Part shown: positions 50,864 through 62,880 of the stretch, one piece after another
How the letters are laid out: every line of letters begins with the position of its first letter
Numbering within the stretch: position 1 is the stretch's first letter
Origin: Lunularia cruciata
Taxonomy: Eukaryota; Streptophyta; Marchantiopsida; Lunulariales; Lunulariaceae
DNA length: 64,000 nucleotides
Direction of reading: 5' to 3'
NCBI GenBank assembly: GCA_948567375.1
Contig: OX419760.1
Coordinates: 54,994,001 to 55,058,000, forward strand
Translations under genes and position numbers: made by a program
Notes under the pieces: model-generated
The model's database searches: none
The model's input: only the letters and a program-made list of their open reading frames with translations
What the model was told of the DNA's origin: nothing

Positions 50864-53357
50864 CTAATCCGATCCGATGTCTACTTCTTCCTCGGCTTTC
50901 AAACCCAAACCCGAAGTAATCTTACTTCCTACTCCTCTTTCCTTGGGTTTCACATCTCCTACATCTTCTACCAGATCCAGCAATTCTCTTTCCTGATCTG
51001 AAATTGCACTAGTGGGTAATCTATCTAACTCGTCATCCTTTGACCCACTCTTCTCTAATGTCTCTGAGGGCAACTCCAAAGACATTTGGATTCCTATGTT
51101 ATTTACTTTGGGTTTTGCCTTAACATCCTGCCGAAGCTTTTCTAACTCTATTTTCACTAAGTCTAATCTAATTGAAATGTTGTCTTCTACTTCTAAGATC
51201 TTCCTATCTACACGAATTTGGAGACTAATTAACAAGGCATTCAAATCAGTGTCCTTCACTTGTCTTTGCCTCGTCTCCTGCACCAACAACTTCAACTCGT
51301 GCAGTCGCGCTTCTTCAATTTGAATGCTGGCTTTTGTACTTAACATTGCGTTCACTCTGAGGATTATTTCCTTCAATGGCTCCAATCTTGTCTTTCGTTC
51401 TCATTCCCGATCTGCAAGCCATTCCTCTCTGTACATCGCCAACTCTTCTTTGAACTCGGCCTTCACCGCCTCCTTCTCTTTCTCCTTCTGTATGATTTTC
51501 TCTTCCTGATTACGAAGTAACTCTCGTAATCTCTTGACTTCTCTATACCGCACAGACAACTCTCTTTGCCAGAGTTGCTTCTTCTCCTCCATACTCTCCA
51601 TCACTCGATCGAGCTCTTGGTCCTTGGATGCTACCCTCGCCATAGCATGGATAAGATCTACTCTTGAATCAGCAAACTGCTGCTTCAAGATTTCGTGCTC
51701 CGCTACCTGACTTCTCTCTACTACTTCCGCTAGTAGTACTTCTCTCTCTTCCTCACCTCGGGTTACACTCTTCTTCAACTCCGAGTTCTCTTCTTCTAAT
51801 CTTGATAAGACCTGCAACACAGTCTTTACCTCTGGACAAGTAGACTGCATCTCCTTCTTCTTTTGTTCCAACTTCACCAATAGCGGGCACACTACTTTGC
51901 AGGTAATCTACTCCATTACTGGCAACTTCTTCCTCCCGCGGAGTAGTCTCTCTTCTCTCTTTGTGTTCTCCCAATACTCGCCTTCTTCTCTGGAGTCTTT
52001 GTATCAGAATCGACACCTCACTACCCGAGCTTTCTTCTACCTCTTCCTTCACTCTACTTGGCCCCGCTTCACACTTTGCCTTACATCTTGAGCAAACTCC
52101 TTGCTGTACTGCAATCTTCTTCTCCTCTAGCACCGGTACTTCGTCTTCCAGCACCGCATTGTCTTCGGCTTCTACTTCGGCTTGCACTTCTTCTTCGTAT
52201 TCTTCTGCCACTGGTGCCGAGGTCATTTCTCCACCGTCTTCACTGTCAATGCTAGTATCTCCACTCTGCAGTGTCAGCTCAGGTTCCTCCTCACGTTCTG
52301 AGTCCTCCGTTTTGAGCTCAGCTTCTCCTTCTGAGTCTTCATCTTTTGACTCAATCACCACCATCTCTCGCCTTGGGTTATTTTTCTGCATCTTTCGAGG
52401 TTTCTTGTTTTCTTTGGCTTTTGCTTGCCGAGTTCTCTTCTTTGTCGGGGTACTTACCACGACCTTCACGTTTTTCCCTGTCTTCGCATAGTAGTCATCC
52501 GTGCTCCGGATTTGGAGAATGTATTGCTGCTCCTCCGCATCGACCTCTCTTCTCAAGTCAAGATGGAAATGAGACACCATTCTATTGCGCTCCGCCAAAT
52601 TGAGCAAATTCAACCCGAGGTAGAAATGTGCTGCAAATGGTATGATGTAGTGTGGAGGTGACTTATCCCGCAGATTCCACACCATCTGCCTTGTTCTCCC
52701 GTGAAAGCACCTTGCCCAATTGATCAGTTCTCCTGCAAATAACTTGTGAAAGAACACCACTTGGTGCTTCATCACATAAGTGGTTCTCTCCGGCTTTAGG
52801 ATGGCCATTAGTGCACTCACAATTCCTCTCCTCATAGGGTCTTTGTAGCTCTCAACTTTGTACCCATTCTTTGTTCTCTTCGACGAGAAGACATCTCTCA
52901 CCTCCTGCATTTCTTGGGCTATCTCTCCTTTCCCCAAGAACGTGGCTCCTTGCTCCGAACCCGCCTCCTTCCCGAGTACGAGTCTCCAATCCGACTCTGT
53001 CCAGCGAGCCGGATTTCCTCTCTTCCCTTCTTCCTCGGGACCATCAAGACATTTACTCTCGATGATTTTTGTCATGAATCCTGAAAAACTTACGTTCCAG
53101 TTCCATGCCAAAAAAGTGATCCAAAGTCGGCTCAAGACTTTGATCCTCGCTACTACATCTATTCTCCAAATTGCATGATTTCTCACTGTGAATTCAGAGT
53201 TTTTCTTCCCTCCTCCCATCTCTTCTGCTTTCTTACTGTCTCTCGGTTTCTCTCTCGCAACTTCTCCCTTGCGCACTAACCTGAGTACAACTCTATTTCC
53301 CTTTCCCCGATCACCTACAAGACGACTTCTCAACGGCAAAGGAAAATTGCTTGACAT
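50864..53357 (-). pseudogene. LTR-encoded coiled-coil protein (A-s3), one frameshift and one stop
   Basis: From ATG 53355-53357 the minus strand is open for more than 450 codons: the N-terminal domain (NHAIWRIDVVARIKVLSRLW, TKNGYKVESYKDPMRRGIVS, SPPHYIIPFAAHFYLGLNLL), the basic patch, and the full acidic region to GVDYLQ. A small indel near 51900 shifts the frame; the coiled coil continues at 51892-51401 and, after an in-frame TGA, at 51385-50864 to the terminal VDIGSD. A roughly 60-bp deletion near 51715 removes the DLKREV segment. The TGA sits at the same codon as the stop at 11836 in A-s2. This is the least damaged copy after A-s2. Confidence 0.83.
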
Positions 53358-53376
53358 TTTGTCGTTGCAGTTTTGA

Positions 53377-53384
53377 TTTTTATA
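53377..53384 (-). promoter_or_regulatory. TATA-like box ahead of the LTR reading frame (A-s3)
   Basis: Minus-strand TATAAAAA in CTTTATAAAAATC, 19 bp before ATG 53357; counterpart of 9778-9785. Confidence 0.5.
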
Positions 53385-53775
53385 AAGTTGCACTTCTTTG
53401 TCTTCCGTTGCTTCAAGTTTCTACCGAGAAATCACACCTCCTGCATGCACCTGTCACTGTCAATCAGCCTTCATGCGTATGAGCCACCAGTTTTGAAATG
53501 GCCCCTTCTTGAATTTCTTGCCCCGACAAAAGGTTGTTAGACTGTCTTTGCCTTGGGTTGAGCTCCCCCCGATCCGAAGACAATTTACTTTGTATTGTAT
53601 GCTGACACGGCATTTCCGAGTACTTTGCCTTATGACCCGAAGTCACTTTACTTCGGGTTTCATCCCGAAGACAATTTTCTTTGCCTTCTTCGGCCATACA
53701 GGCGCAATCCGACTTCTCTATACACTTCTTCTCCTTTATTTTGAAAAAAACAAAAATTGTGGGCACCACACCGCC

Positions 53776-54048
53776 ATGGTTGCTACTCTATCACACCACT
53801 CCCAATCTATCTAATTTATTAACACATAGAAATAGCACATCCACCGTTCTCCATAAGTTACAACCAGAAGCACCAAGGGTTCCTCAGATATGGTGATCAT
53901 ATGTAGAAAATCTTGTCCAAAGTACAAGGTGATGAATTTGTTGAAACAATGCTTGGGTAGTATTTGGATGCAAAAATGCCAACGGTTTGGTGGAAGTGGA
54001 TTTGGTGGTCCATAAATTCCATCTATCCCATTCTTGCTCTAATACCAA
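53776..54048 (-). other. B2 leader with primer-binding site
   Basis: The untranslated leader between the 5' LTR and the gag ATG (53775-53777). The initiator tRNA-Met primer site TGGTATTAGAGCAAG lies on the minus strand at 54033-54047, immediately inside the LTR. Confidence 0.8.
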
Positions 54049-54473
54049 TGTAAAAGACTGAATCTGAGGAGAGAAATAGGAGAATGGAAACTCACATTGG
54101 GACACTCAAATGAGGGAAAACTCCAAATGCCTAGCATGAGCTTTGGCTTTGGTATTTATAGGTAGCATACAAGGCCCTTGAGAAGTTCTCAAGAAGCTTC
54201 CTCAAGCCGCTTTCTTAGAGTGCAAGCCAAGTTAACTAGGAATCTTCTCAAGAAGCTTCATTCTAGAAGTTGCGTACTTGGTGTGCAAGCTAAGCTGGTT
54301 GGAAGCTTTTAGAAGCTTCCTTCTAGAAGCTACTTACTTGAGGTGCAAGCTAAGCTAGTCGGGAAGCTTCCCAAGAAGCTTCCTAGATACTTTTGGAATA
54401 TTCTAGGCTAATTTGTCTTATGTGCTACTTTGTGAGCCCGACTAACTTTGTCGCTAAACTCCATATTGTTACA
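54049..54473 (-). repeat. 5' LTR of B2 (425 bp)
   Basis: TGTAAAAGACTG to ATTGTTACA on the plus strand, followed by TSD AGTTG. The TATA box (plus TATTTATA) is at 54153-54160. GAAnnTTC blocks from 54183 to 54406 are partly mutated compared with the 3' LTR (for example GAAGCTTTTAGAAGCTTC). Confidence 0.93.
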
Positions 54474-55911
54474 AGTTGGCAGGATACATTGCCCTATTTA
54501 TAGAATTCCAAGATGTATTTTCTTGGTCCATTGATCAAATGCTGGGTATTCCACAAGAATTTGGAGAACATTGGATTGATCTGGTTGAAGGTGTTATTAT
54601 GGGTTGGTAGAGACAATATTGCTTGAACCCAAAGTACTCACTCTTGGTGAAAGATGTAATCGACAAGTACTTGGGAGCTGGAATAATCTTTCTTATCTTA
54701 AGCGGTGAGTGGGTCTCACTCATTATCATTATCCCAAAGAAGAAAGCGGAAAAGATTCAAGTGTGCCAAGATTTCTGCAAATTGAATGCAGTCACAAGGA
54801 AGGATCATCATCCCTTGCCTTTTACCAATACAATGTTGGATCAAGTAGCTGGTCATCCTTGCTACATTTTTCTAGATGGATTTTTAGTGTAAAATCAAGT
54901 ATCCATCCGAGAAGAGGACAAGGATATAACCACATTCACTTCCAATTGGGGCACTTTTTCTTACAATCAAATGCCCTTTGGGTTGTGTGATGCTCTTGCT
55001 ACTTTCAGCGGATGATGAATGCAATCTTCAAGGATTTCTTGCACAAATTTGTGGAAGTTTTCATTGATGATTTTTGTGTGTTTGGGTGAAGAGATGTACA
55101 TTTGGATTACCTTTGCAAAAATTTTGAAAGGTGTCATTTTTTTGGTTTGTCATTACACCCGGAGAAATGCTTCTTTGCAATGACGGAAGGAATTCTCTTG
55201 AGGGATTGGGTGTCAAGCCAAGGTATTGAAGTCAATGTCAAGGAGGTTAAAGTTATCTCAACTTTGGAATCCCCAAAAAATATCCACGAGCTGAGAGCCT
55301 TTTTGGGACATGTTGGATACTATAGACACTTTGTCTCAAACTATGTGGTGCTTGCTGCATCCCTTACAAAGCTTTTGAAGAAGTCCAAAGACTACATGTG
55401 GGAAGCAAGTCAAGAAGAAGCTTTCCAAGTATTGAAGAAGAAACTGGTTGAAGCACCAGTTATGAGGGCCCCAAATTGGGGATGCCCTTTTCATGTGTAT
55501 CTGGACACTTCGTCCATGGCAATTGGAGAAGTCTTGAGTCAGAAGGATGACAAGAAGAAGGATTACCCAATCTATTACGCCAGCCAACAACTTTCAGTTT
55601 CAGAAAAGAACTATTTGACAATTGAAAGAGAAGCACTCGGAATGGTTTATGCCTGCAAAAAGTTTTGCCACTACAAGTTGGGATACAAGTTTGTCTTCTA
55701 TGTTGACCATTATGTGTTGCAACATTTGGTCAAGAAGGCAGACTTGTCCATGCAAATTGCCAAATGGATCTTGTTGTTACAAGAATTCACATATATTGTA
55801 CAAGTAAGGAAAGGAGCTTCACATTCTAATGCGGACTTCTTATCCAGGTTAGAAACTCAAGACCAAGAATGGGAGGTCGACAATTGGTTCCTTGACAAAG
55901 AGTTATATTAG
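54474..55911 (+). pseudogene. pol: Reverse transcriptase and RNase H of A-E1
   Basis: Resumes after B2 with LAGYIALFIEFQD. RT blocks are NPKYSLLVKDVIDKYLGAGI, QVCQDFCKLNAVTRKDHHPL and VEVFIDDFCVFG (catalytic Asp pair near 55065), with a frameshift near 55003 and a stop at 55089. From 55102 to 55911 the frame is open for 269 codons: ELRAFLGHVGYYRHFVSNYV, RNase H YLDTSSMAIGEVLSQKDDKK, IEREALGMVYACKKFCHYKL, VRKGASHSNADFLSRLETQD. This part is better preserved than in A-E2, which has a stop after MVYA. Confidence 0.87.
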
Positions 55912-57238
55912 TTAACAGCAATGCGAAGTACAAGGTATGCAGCAGAATATCATTATCTGCATACTCTCTAGTGTCTTGATGGGTTGGACCTAGAGCAGAG
56001 GGCAGTCTTTCTCAAGAAATGGGGCCATATCAGCTTAAACATAGCATTTTATTCAAGATGGGCAAAGATGAAGTACTTTGGTGATTCTTGGAGTCATACG
56101 AGGTTGGAGGAGTAATTGAGTCTTTACACTCCAAAGCATCAAGGGGACACTATGCCCTAAAGAATACTGTAAAGAAGATTCATTCCTTGGGGTACTAGTT
56201 GCCTATGATGTATAAAGACACACATGCCATATCCAAAGTTGTGACGCTTGTCAGAGAATGGGAAAGCCAATGGCTACTTCTAATGGCCTTTGAGACCAAT
56301 TTTTACCATTGGCCCTATTTGAGAAATAGGGAATTCATTTTGTAGGACCAATACAACCGGTAACCCAAGTCACAAGAAAATGATACATTTTGGTTTGCAA
56401 TGACTATGCTACCAAGATGGTCAAAGCTGAAGCAACTTGTAGAGATGATGCAGAAACAATGGCAGAATTTTTCTTTTGAAATATCATCTCCCAATATGGA
56501 TGTCCTTTGGAATTGGTCAGTGATAGAGGGACACATTTCCTGAACTTTGTAACGGAGGCATTAACCAAGTACTTTTAGGTTAAACATCAGAAGACGACTC
56601 CTTATAATCCCAAAGCAAATGGCCTAACGGAGAAGGCAAATGGGTTACTATGTAAACTTCTTCATAAGATGATTGTCAATTATGCCTATGATTGGGATAT
56701 GAAGTTACCAACCGTGTTGTGTGCATATCAAATGACAAAAAAGATCACAAGCAAGCAAAATCCATACTTCTTGACATATGGCTTGCACCCTATCCTACCA
56801 ATTGAATTTGGGGTACCAACATACCAGATTATGTGTGAGGAATGGTTGTCAAAAGAAGAAAGTCAGGATCTTTGATTGTCCATCAATTGATGTGGTTAGA
56901 AGAGAAAAGAGATGATGCAATGCAAACCACAAAAGAAGTACAAGAACAAAGGAAAGTAAGGCAAGACAAGCACATCAAGCCTATGACTGTTTGTGAAGGA
57001 GACTTGGTTTTGTTATACAAAAATTGCCAAATATTTTTTCCAAGCAAATTGCATTTGAGATAGATGTGCCCCTATCAAGTCCTTCATCTTTATGAAAACG
57101 GGTCCATTCAACTTGCAAAATTGGAGGGACAACCATTTGCCACTCAAGTGAACGGGTGGAGAGTTTGGAAATATTGAACAATAAACTTGGAGGTCTCTAA
57201 GACACCCGAGGTCTTTGTTCACAGGGACGCTCAAATTT
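55912..57238 (+). pseudogene. pol: Integrase of A-E1, decayed
   Basis: Matches A-E2 35040-36340. SLHSKASRGHYALKN and SCDACQRMGKP are zinc-binding remnants. The core has GIHFVGP, where the first catalytic Asp is His (codon 56336-56338), LVSDRGTHFLNF and GLTEKANG, which keep the second Asp and the Glu. The C-terminal parts LTYGLHPILPIEFGVPTYQI and GDLVLLYKNCQIFF follow. Many stops are present. Confidence 0.8.
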
Positions 57239-57251
57239 GAGGGAGGGGGTA
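57239..57251 (+). other. Polypurine tract of A-E1
   Basis: GAGGGAGGGGGTA, identical to that of A-E2, directly before the 3' LTR. Confidence 0.85.
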
Positions 57252-57686
57252 TGTAGTACCTATATTTTTGTTTTCTTCTTATTTTTGGAAGAAGTGTATA
57301 GATGAAGTTGTAGAAGAAGAAGAAGTGTACAGATTAAGCGCTTGTATGGCATCATAAGGCAAAGAATGGTGTCTTTGGGTTGTAGCCTGAGGTAAAGTGA
57401 CTTTGTGTCAAAAGACAAAGTACTTAGATTGGTCCTATCAACATTCAACCCAAAGTAAGGAGACTTTGGCTTGGGAGTGCTCAACCCAAGGCAAAGACAA
57501 TGTAACAACTTTCCTTTGGGGTTGAACATTCAAGAAAGTACCGCGTAAAAAAATGGCTGGCCTATAGCTGGGGGGAGAATTGATAGTGACAAGAGCATGC
57601 AAGAGGTGTGATTTCTCAATAGAAACTCAAAGTGAAGAAAGATGGAGGAGGCGCACCACTATAAGATTTGGGATAGAGACAAAGAG

Positions 57687-59780
57687 ATGACAAGTAATTT
57701 TCCATCGCCATTAAGAAGTTGTCTTGAGAGAGATTGTGGAAAAGGGAGTGTAGTAAGAGATGCATTGGTGCATCAAGAGGAAGTCAAGAGAGTTAGTCCG
57801 GGAGTTGATTGGAAGAGTAGTCATCCACCCAAAGTGGAGGAGAGGAAGATGGGAGGTGGAAAGAAGCACTTGTAATTTGCAGTGAGAAATCCTACGATCT
57901 GGCAATTAGATGCAATTGCAAGAATTGAAGTCTTGAGTAGACTTTGGATCAACTTTCTGGCATGGAACTGGAACCTTAGTTTTCCAAATTTCATGACCAA
58001 GATATTTGAGAGTAAATGTCTCGAAGGACCCAAGGCAGAGGGTAAGAGAGGAAATCTAGCTCGATGGACATCATCAGATTGGAGGTTAAAACTCAAAAGA
58101 GAGGTGGTTGAGGAGAAGGGAGCCACATTCTTGGAGAAAGGTGAAGTAAATGAGAAAGTCCAAGAAGTGCAAGACACCTTTTCTTCAAAGTGCACAAAGA
58201 ATGGTTATAAAGTCAAGAGTTACAAGGACCCTATGAGGAGAGGCATCATAGGGGCAATGATGGCTATCTTCAAGCTGGAGCTGGAACTGGAACCTTAGTT
58301 TTCCAGGTTTCATGCCCAAGATCATTGAGAGTAAATGCCTTGATTGACCCAAGGAAGAGGGTAAGAGAGGAAATCTGGCTCGATGGACATCATCGGATTG
58401 GAGGTTAGTACTCAGAAGAGAGGCGGGTGAGGAGAAGGGAGCCACATTCTTGGAGAAAGGAGAAGTAGCTGAGAAAGCCCAAGAAGTGCAAGACACCTTT
58501 TCTTCAAAGCGCACAAAGAATGGTTATAAAGTCAAGAGTTACAAGCACCTTGTGAGGAGAGGCATCATAGGAGCAATGATGGCTATCTTCAAGCTAGAGC
58601 AAACCACTTATGTGATGAAACATCAAGCGGTGTTCTTCCATAAGATGTTTGTAGGGGAACCAATTAATTGGGCAAAGTGCTTCCATCAATGCACGAGATA
58701 AATGGTGTGGAACTTGCGGGACAAGCTGCCTCCACACTATATTGTGCCATCAGCAGCCCATTTCTATTTGGGACTGAATTTGTTGAACACGGCAGAAAGA
58801 CACAAGATGGTTTCACATTTCCATCTTGACTTAAGAAGAGATGTCGATGCAAAGGAGCAACAGTACATCCTATAGATCAGAAGTATTGACAACTACACAC
58901 AAACGTGGCAGAGCATGCATTTGGAGTTGAATACTCCAAAGGCAAAGAAGAGGAGTCAAAGAGGAGGAGAAGAAGAAGTAGCGGCAACAAGACCTTAGAA
59001 GATCAGAAAAATAAACTCGAGGAAGGACCTGGTGGTGATTGCATTGTTAGGCAAAGAATCAGAGGGGGAAGCCAAGTACAAGTCAAAAGACTCGAAGAAA
59101 GATGAAGAACCTGAACTCATGTTGTAGAGTGGTGAAGCAAGTAGCGAGAGTGAAGATGGAGTGGAGATGTAGCATGTACCAGAGGAGGAAGAAGGAAAGA
59201 TGGAGATGGCAGAAGAAGGTAACCCAAGTCAAGAAGACAAAGTTCTAGAGAAGGAGAAGAGTGTGACTATTCAGAGAGGTGTCCATTCCAAATGGAAGGT
59301 GATGTGTGAGGCGGGGCCAAGTAGAAGAAGAGAAGTAGAGAGTGGAAGTTTGGGAAGTGAAGAATCCATCCCAATTAGGCGATTGCAGCTGAGAAGAAGA
59401 GTGTCAAGTGAAGAAGAAGTGAAGGAAGAGAAAAGCCCACAAGCCAAGGTAAACCAGAGCGGAGGAGTGGAGTATCTATGGGAGGTTGTATGCTTGTTGC
59501 TGATGAAGTTGGAGGAGAAGAAGAAAGAGATGCAGTCGGAGTGTCTGGAGGTAAAGATTGTGTTGTAGGTATTGGTAAAGTTAGAAGAAGAGAACTCGGA
59601 GTTGAAGAAGATCATAACCCAAGGAGAGGAGTAGAAGAAAGTACTACGAGTAGATGCAGTAGTACAGAACCAAGTTATTGAGAATCTAAAAAAGGAAGTG
59701 GGAGATAAAGAGCAAGTAATAGAGCAAAATGTCATAGCAAGGGAAAGACAAATAGTTGAGTATGAATCTTGAAATAGCAA
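57687..59780 (+). pseudogene. LTR-encoded coiled-coil protein, decayed (A-E1 3' LTR)
   Basis: ATG 57687 begins MTSNFPSPLRSCLERD. The N-terminal domain is present twice in part because of the 319-bp duplication (NGYKVKSYKDPMRRGIIGAM and again NGYKVKSYKHLVRRGIIGAM). The acidic region and coiled-coil start (LMKLEEKKKEMQSECLEVK) follow with several shifts and stops, up to the A-s4 insertion. Confidence 0.8.
57964..58601 (+). repeat. 319-bp tandem duplication within the A-E1 3' LTR
   Basis: GGAACTGGAACC starts at 57964 and 58283, and GGCTATCTTCAAGCT lies at 58262 and 58581: a constant offset of 319. Neither the 5' LTR nor other copies show it. Length 319 is not a multiple of three, so it shifts the frame. 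The join lies at CTGGAGCTGGAACTGG, a short repeat that could have mediated slippage. Confidence 0.88.
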
Positions 59781-60165
59781 TGTGGTACCTATATTTTTTG
59801 TTTTTTTTTCAAAATTTAGAAGAAGAAGTGTATAAAGAAGTTGAATTGCGCTTGTATGGCTGAAGAAGGCAAAGAAAAGTGTCCTTGGGATGAAACCCGA
59901 GGTACTAGGAATTGCCCTGTCAGCATACAACCCAAAGAAAGGAGTCTTCATATTGGGGATGCTCAACCCGAGGCAAGGACAATGTAACAACTTTCCTTCA
60001 AGGCAAGACATTCAAGAAGGGACCGTTCAAAAATGGTGGTCATACGCGTGAAAGACACTTGATTGTGACAGGAGCATGCAGGAGGTGTGATTTCTCAATA
60101 GAAAATCAAATTGAAGAAAGATGAAGAAGGCACAACTCTTTAAAAATCGGGCTAAAGATGAAGCA

Positions 60166-62756
60166 ATGACAGACAATTTTTCCTTGCCGTTAAGAAGTTG
60201 TTCTGCAGGAGATCGTGGGAAGGGAAGTAGAGTCAAAGAAACGCTGGTGTGTAGAGAAGAATTCAAGAGAGTTAATCCGGGAATCAGTAGGAAGAATAGT
60301 CTCTAGCCCAAAGTGGAAGAGAAAAAGATGGGAGGTAGGAAGAAGAATCCCAAATTTGCAGTGAGAAATCATGCAATTCGGAGGTTAGATGTGATCTAAA
60401 GAATTGAAGTCTTGAGCAGACTTTGGATCACATTCTTGGCATGGAACTAGAATGTTAGCTTTCCAGGGTTCATGACTGAGATCATTGAGAGTAAGTGTCT
60501 CGATGGTCCCAAGGAAGAAGGGAAGAGAGGTAATCCAGCTTGCTGGACAGAGTCGGATTGGAGGTTAGTACTCGAAAGAGAAGCAGGCATGGAGCATGGT
60601 GCCACGTTCTTGGGGAAGGGTGAAGTAGCAAAAGAAACCCAGGAGGGGAGAGATGCTTTCTCTTCAAAGCACACAAAGAATGGTTGGAAAGTAGAGAGCT
60701 ATAAGGATCCTGTCAAGTGAGGGATTGAGTGCTCTAATGGTGATCTTGAAGCCAAAGAGAACAACTTAGGTGATGAAGCACCAAGCGGTGTTCTTCCATA
60801 AGATGTTTGCATGAGAGCCAATTAACTTGGCAAAGTGTTTTTATGGGAGAACAAGATAGATGGTGTGGAATTTGCAAGATAAGTCACCTCCACATTACAT
60901 TGTGCCATTTGCAGCCATTTCTATTTGGGGCTGAACTTGCTCAATGCGGCGGAGCACAATAGGATGGTGTAGCATTTCCATCCCGACTTAAGAAGAGATG
61001 TTGACACGGAAGAGCAGCAATACATTCTTCAGATCAAGAGCAGTGATGAGTACTACGCACTGACGGAGAAGAGTGTGCAGTTGGAGGTGAGTACTCCAAA
61101 GTCAAAGAAGAGGAGTAGACAAGGAGAAGGAGAAGAAGTCAAGAAAGTAAGACCTTGGAAGGCTAGAAGGGTAAACTCGAGGAAAGGAATGGTGGTAATC
61201 ACGTCGTTGGAGGAAGAATTGGAAGGCAAAGCCAAGTGTAAGTCCAAAGACTTGGAAAGAGATGAAGAACCCAAGTTGACACTACAGAGTGGAGACACGA
61301 GTAGTGATAGCAATGATGGAGGGGAAATGACATCAGTACCCGAGGAAGAGGAAGCCAAGATGGAGATGGAGGAGAAAGGTAACTTGAAATTGGAAGACAA
61401 AGTGCCAGAGCAAGAGGAGAAGAGAGTTACCATTCAAAGAGGAGTTCATTCCAGACAAAAGGTGAAGTGTGGAGCGGGGTCGAGTAAGGTAAGAGAAGAG
61501 GAGGATGAAAGTTTGGGGAGCAAAGCATCCATTCTTATAAGGCAATTGCGGCTTAGAAGGCGAGCGTTGAGTGAGGAAGAGGTGAAGAAAGAGATCACTC
61601 CGCAAGTTGAGGTAACTCCAAGTGAAGGAGTAGAGTACCTGCGGGAGGTTGTGTGCCCATCATTAGTAAATTTAGAGCACAGGAAGAAGGAGATACAGTT
61701 GAAGTGTCCGGAGGTGAAGAATGTGTTGCAGGTGTTAGCAAGATTAGAAGAAGAGAACTCGGAGTTAAAGAAGAGTATAATCCAAGGTGAGGAGGAAAGA
61801 GAAGAACTACGCAAAGATGCAGTAGTACAGAATCAAGTGATTGAGAACTTGAGGAGAGAAGCAAGGAATAGGCAGGAACTAATAGAGTAGAACGTCATAG
61901 CAAGGGAAAGACAAATAGCTGAGTATGAAATCTTGAAGCAGCAGTTTGCTGATTTGAGACTAGAAATTATCCATGCTATGGCAAGAGTAGCAGAGAAAGA
62001 GCAAGAGCTCGATAGGGTGATAGAGAGTGTAGAGGAGAAGAAGCAGCTGTGGCAATGAGAGTTGACAGTGAGGTATAGAGAGGAAGAAATGTTGAGAGAG
62101 TTACTTTGCAATCAAGAGGAAAAGCTTGTGCAGAAAGAGAAGCAGAAAGAAGCTGTGAAAGCCAAGTTCAAAGCAAAATTGGCAATGTACAAAGAAGATT
62201 GGCTTGCAGATCCAAAATGGGAGAGGTAATTGAGATTGGAGCCATTAAAGGAGATCGTGATCAAGATGAATATGATGCTAAGTACAGAGGCCAGTGTGCG
62301 CATTGAAGAGATGTGTGCATTGAGTTGAAGTTGTTGGTGCAGGAGACAAGGAGGAGAAATGCGAAGGACAAAGACTTGAATGCCTTACTTATCAGTCTAA
62401 GAACTTGTGTAGATAGAAAGATATTGGAGGTAGAAGACAATATCATAATCAAATTAGACTTAGTCAAATTAGAGATTGATAAAATGTGGAAGGATGTCAG
62501 AGCAAAACCCGAAGTAGATAATATAGGAGTGCAGATGTCTTTGGAGTTACCATTGGAGAAATTAGAGAAGAGTGGATTGGGAGATAAGGAGTTAGAAAGA
62601 TTACCCACTAGTGGAATTTCAAATCAGGAAAGAGAACTATTAGATTTGGTAGAGGAATTAGGAGTTGTGAAACCCAAGGATAGAGTAGTAGGGAGTGACG
62701 TTACTTTGGGTTTTGGTTTGGGAGCCAATGAAGAAGTAGACATCGGATCGGAGTAG
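60166..62756 (+). pseudogene. LTR-encoded coiled-coil protein (A-s4)
   Basis: From ATG 60166 (MTDNFSLPLRSCSAGDRG) to TAG 62754-62756. The N-terminal domain has stops near 60397, 60448 and 60718 and a small deletion near 60725. The middle is open from 61075 to 61890 (271 codons), covering the acidic region and coiled coil up to MARLEEENSELKKSI-type sequence. A duplicated MCIE/MRIEE junction near 62290-62320 breaks the end; 62313-62756 finishes LVEELGVVKPKDRVVGSDVT and VDIGSE. Confidence 0.8.
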
Positions 62757-62872
62757 AAATAGTTTTGAGATCTGAAGAGGCAGATATGAAGAGGTGCATT
62801 GTCATTTTGGATCTGCATGTTTGTAGAGTTGTTAGGAAATGGTATTTTTGTTAGAACTATTGTTTTCTTCAC

Positions 62873-62880
62873 TATTTAAG
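62873..62880 (+). promoter_or_regulatory. TATA-like box of A-s4
   Basis: TATTTAAG in TTCACTATTTAAGAGTGGC, identical in context to 29516-29523; conserved between young and old LTRs. Confidence 0.5.

Larger units (their letters stand above)
50084..53770 (-). mobile_element. Young family A solo LTR (A-s3), TSD CCGCC
   Basis: The plus strand runs TGTGACAACCCGG to GGGCACCACA; the minus strand is a family A LTR of 3687 bp. CCGCC flanks both sides (50079-50083, 53771-53775). Outside these, B2 gag is collinear with B1. No internal family A sequence remains, so it is a solo LTR. It is CpG-rich and close to A-E2 and A-s2. Confidence 0.94.
45031..54473 (-). mobile_element. Complete chromovirus B2, TSD AGTTG, split by a solo LTR
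   Basis: Flanks AGTTG (45026-45030 and 54474-54478) are identical, and A-E1 pol is collinear across them. On the minus strand: 5' LTR 54049-54473, initiator tRNA-Met primer site, gag (split at its start codon by A-s3), protease, 60-bp repeats, RT, RNase H, integrase, a chromodomain remnant, a polypurine tract and the 3' LTR 45031-45579. The chromodomain and primer assign it to plant chromoviruses. Stops, shifts and a lost integrase Glu make it inactive. Without A-s3 and one TSD copy the element is about 5.75 kb. Confidence 0.94.
57252..59780 (+). repeat. 3' LTR of A-E1, first segment
   Basis: Starts TGTAGTACCTATATTTTTG after the polypurine tract. Interrupted at 59780 by solo LTR A-s4; resumes after 63556. 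Contains a 319-bp tandem duplication. Confidence 0.9.
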
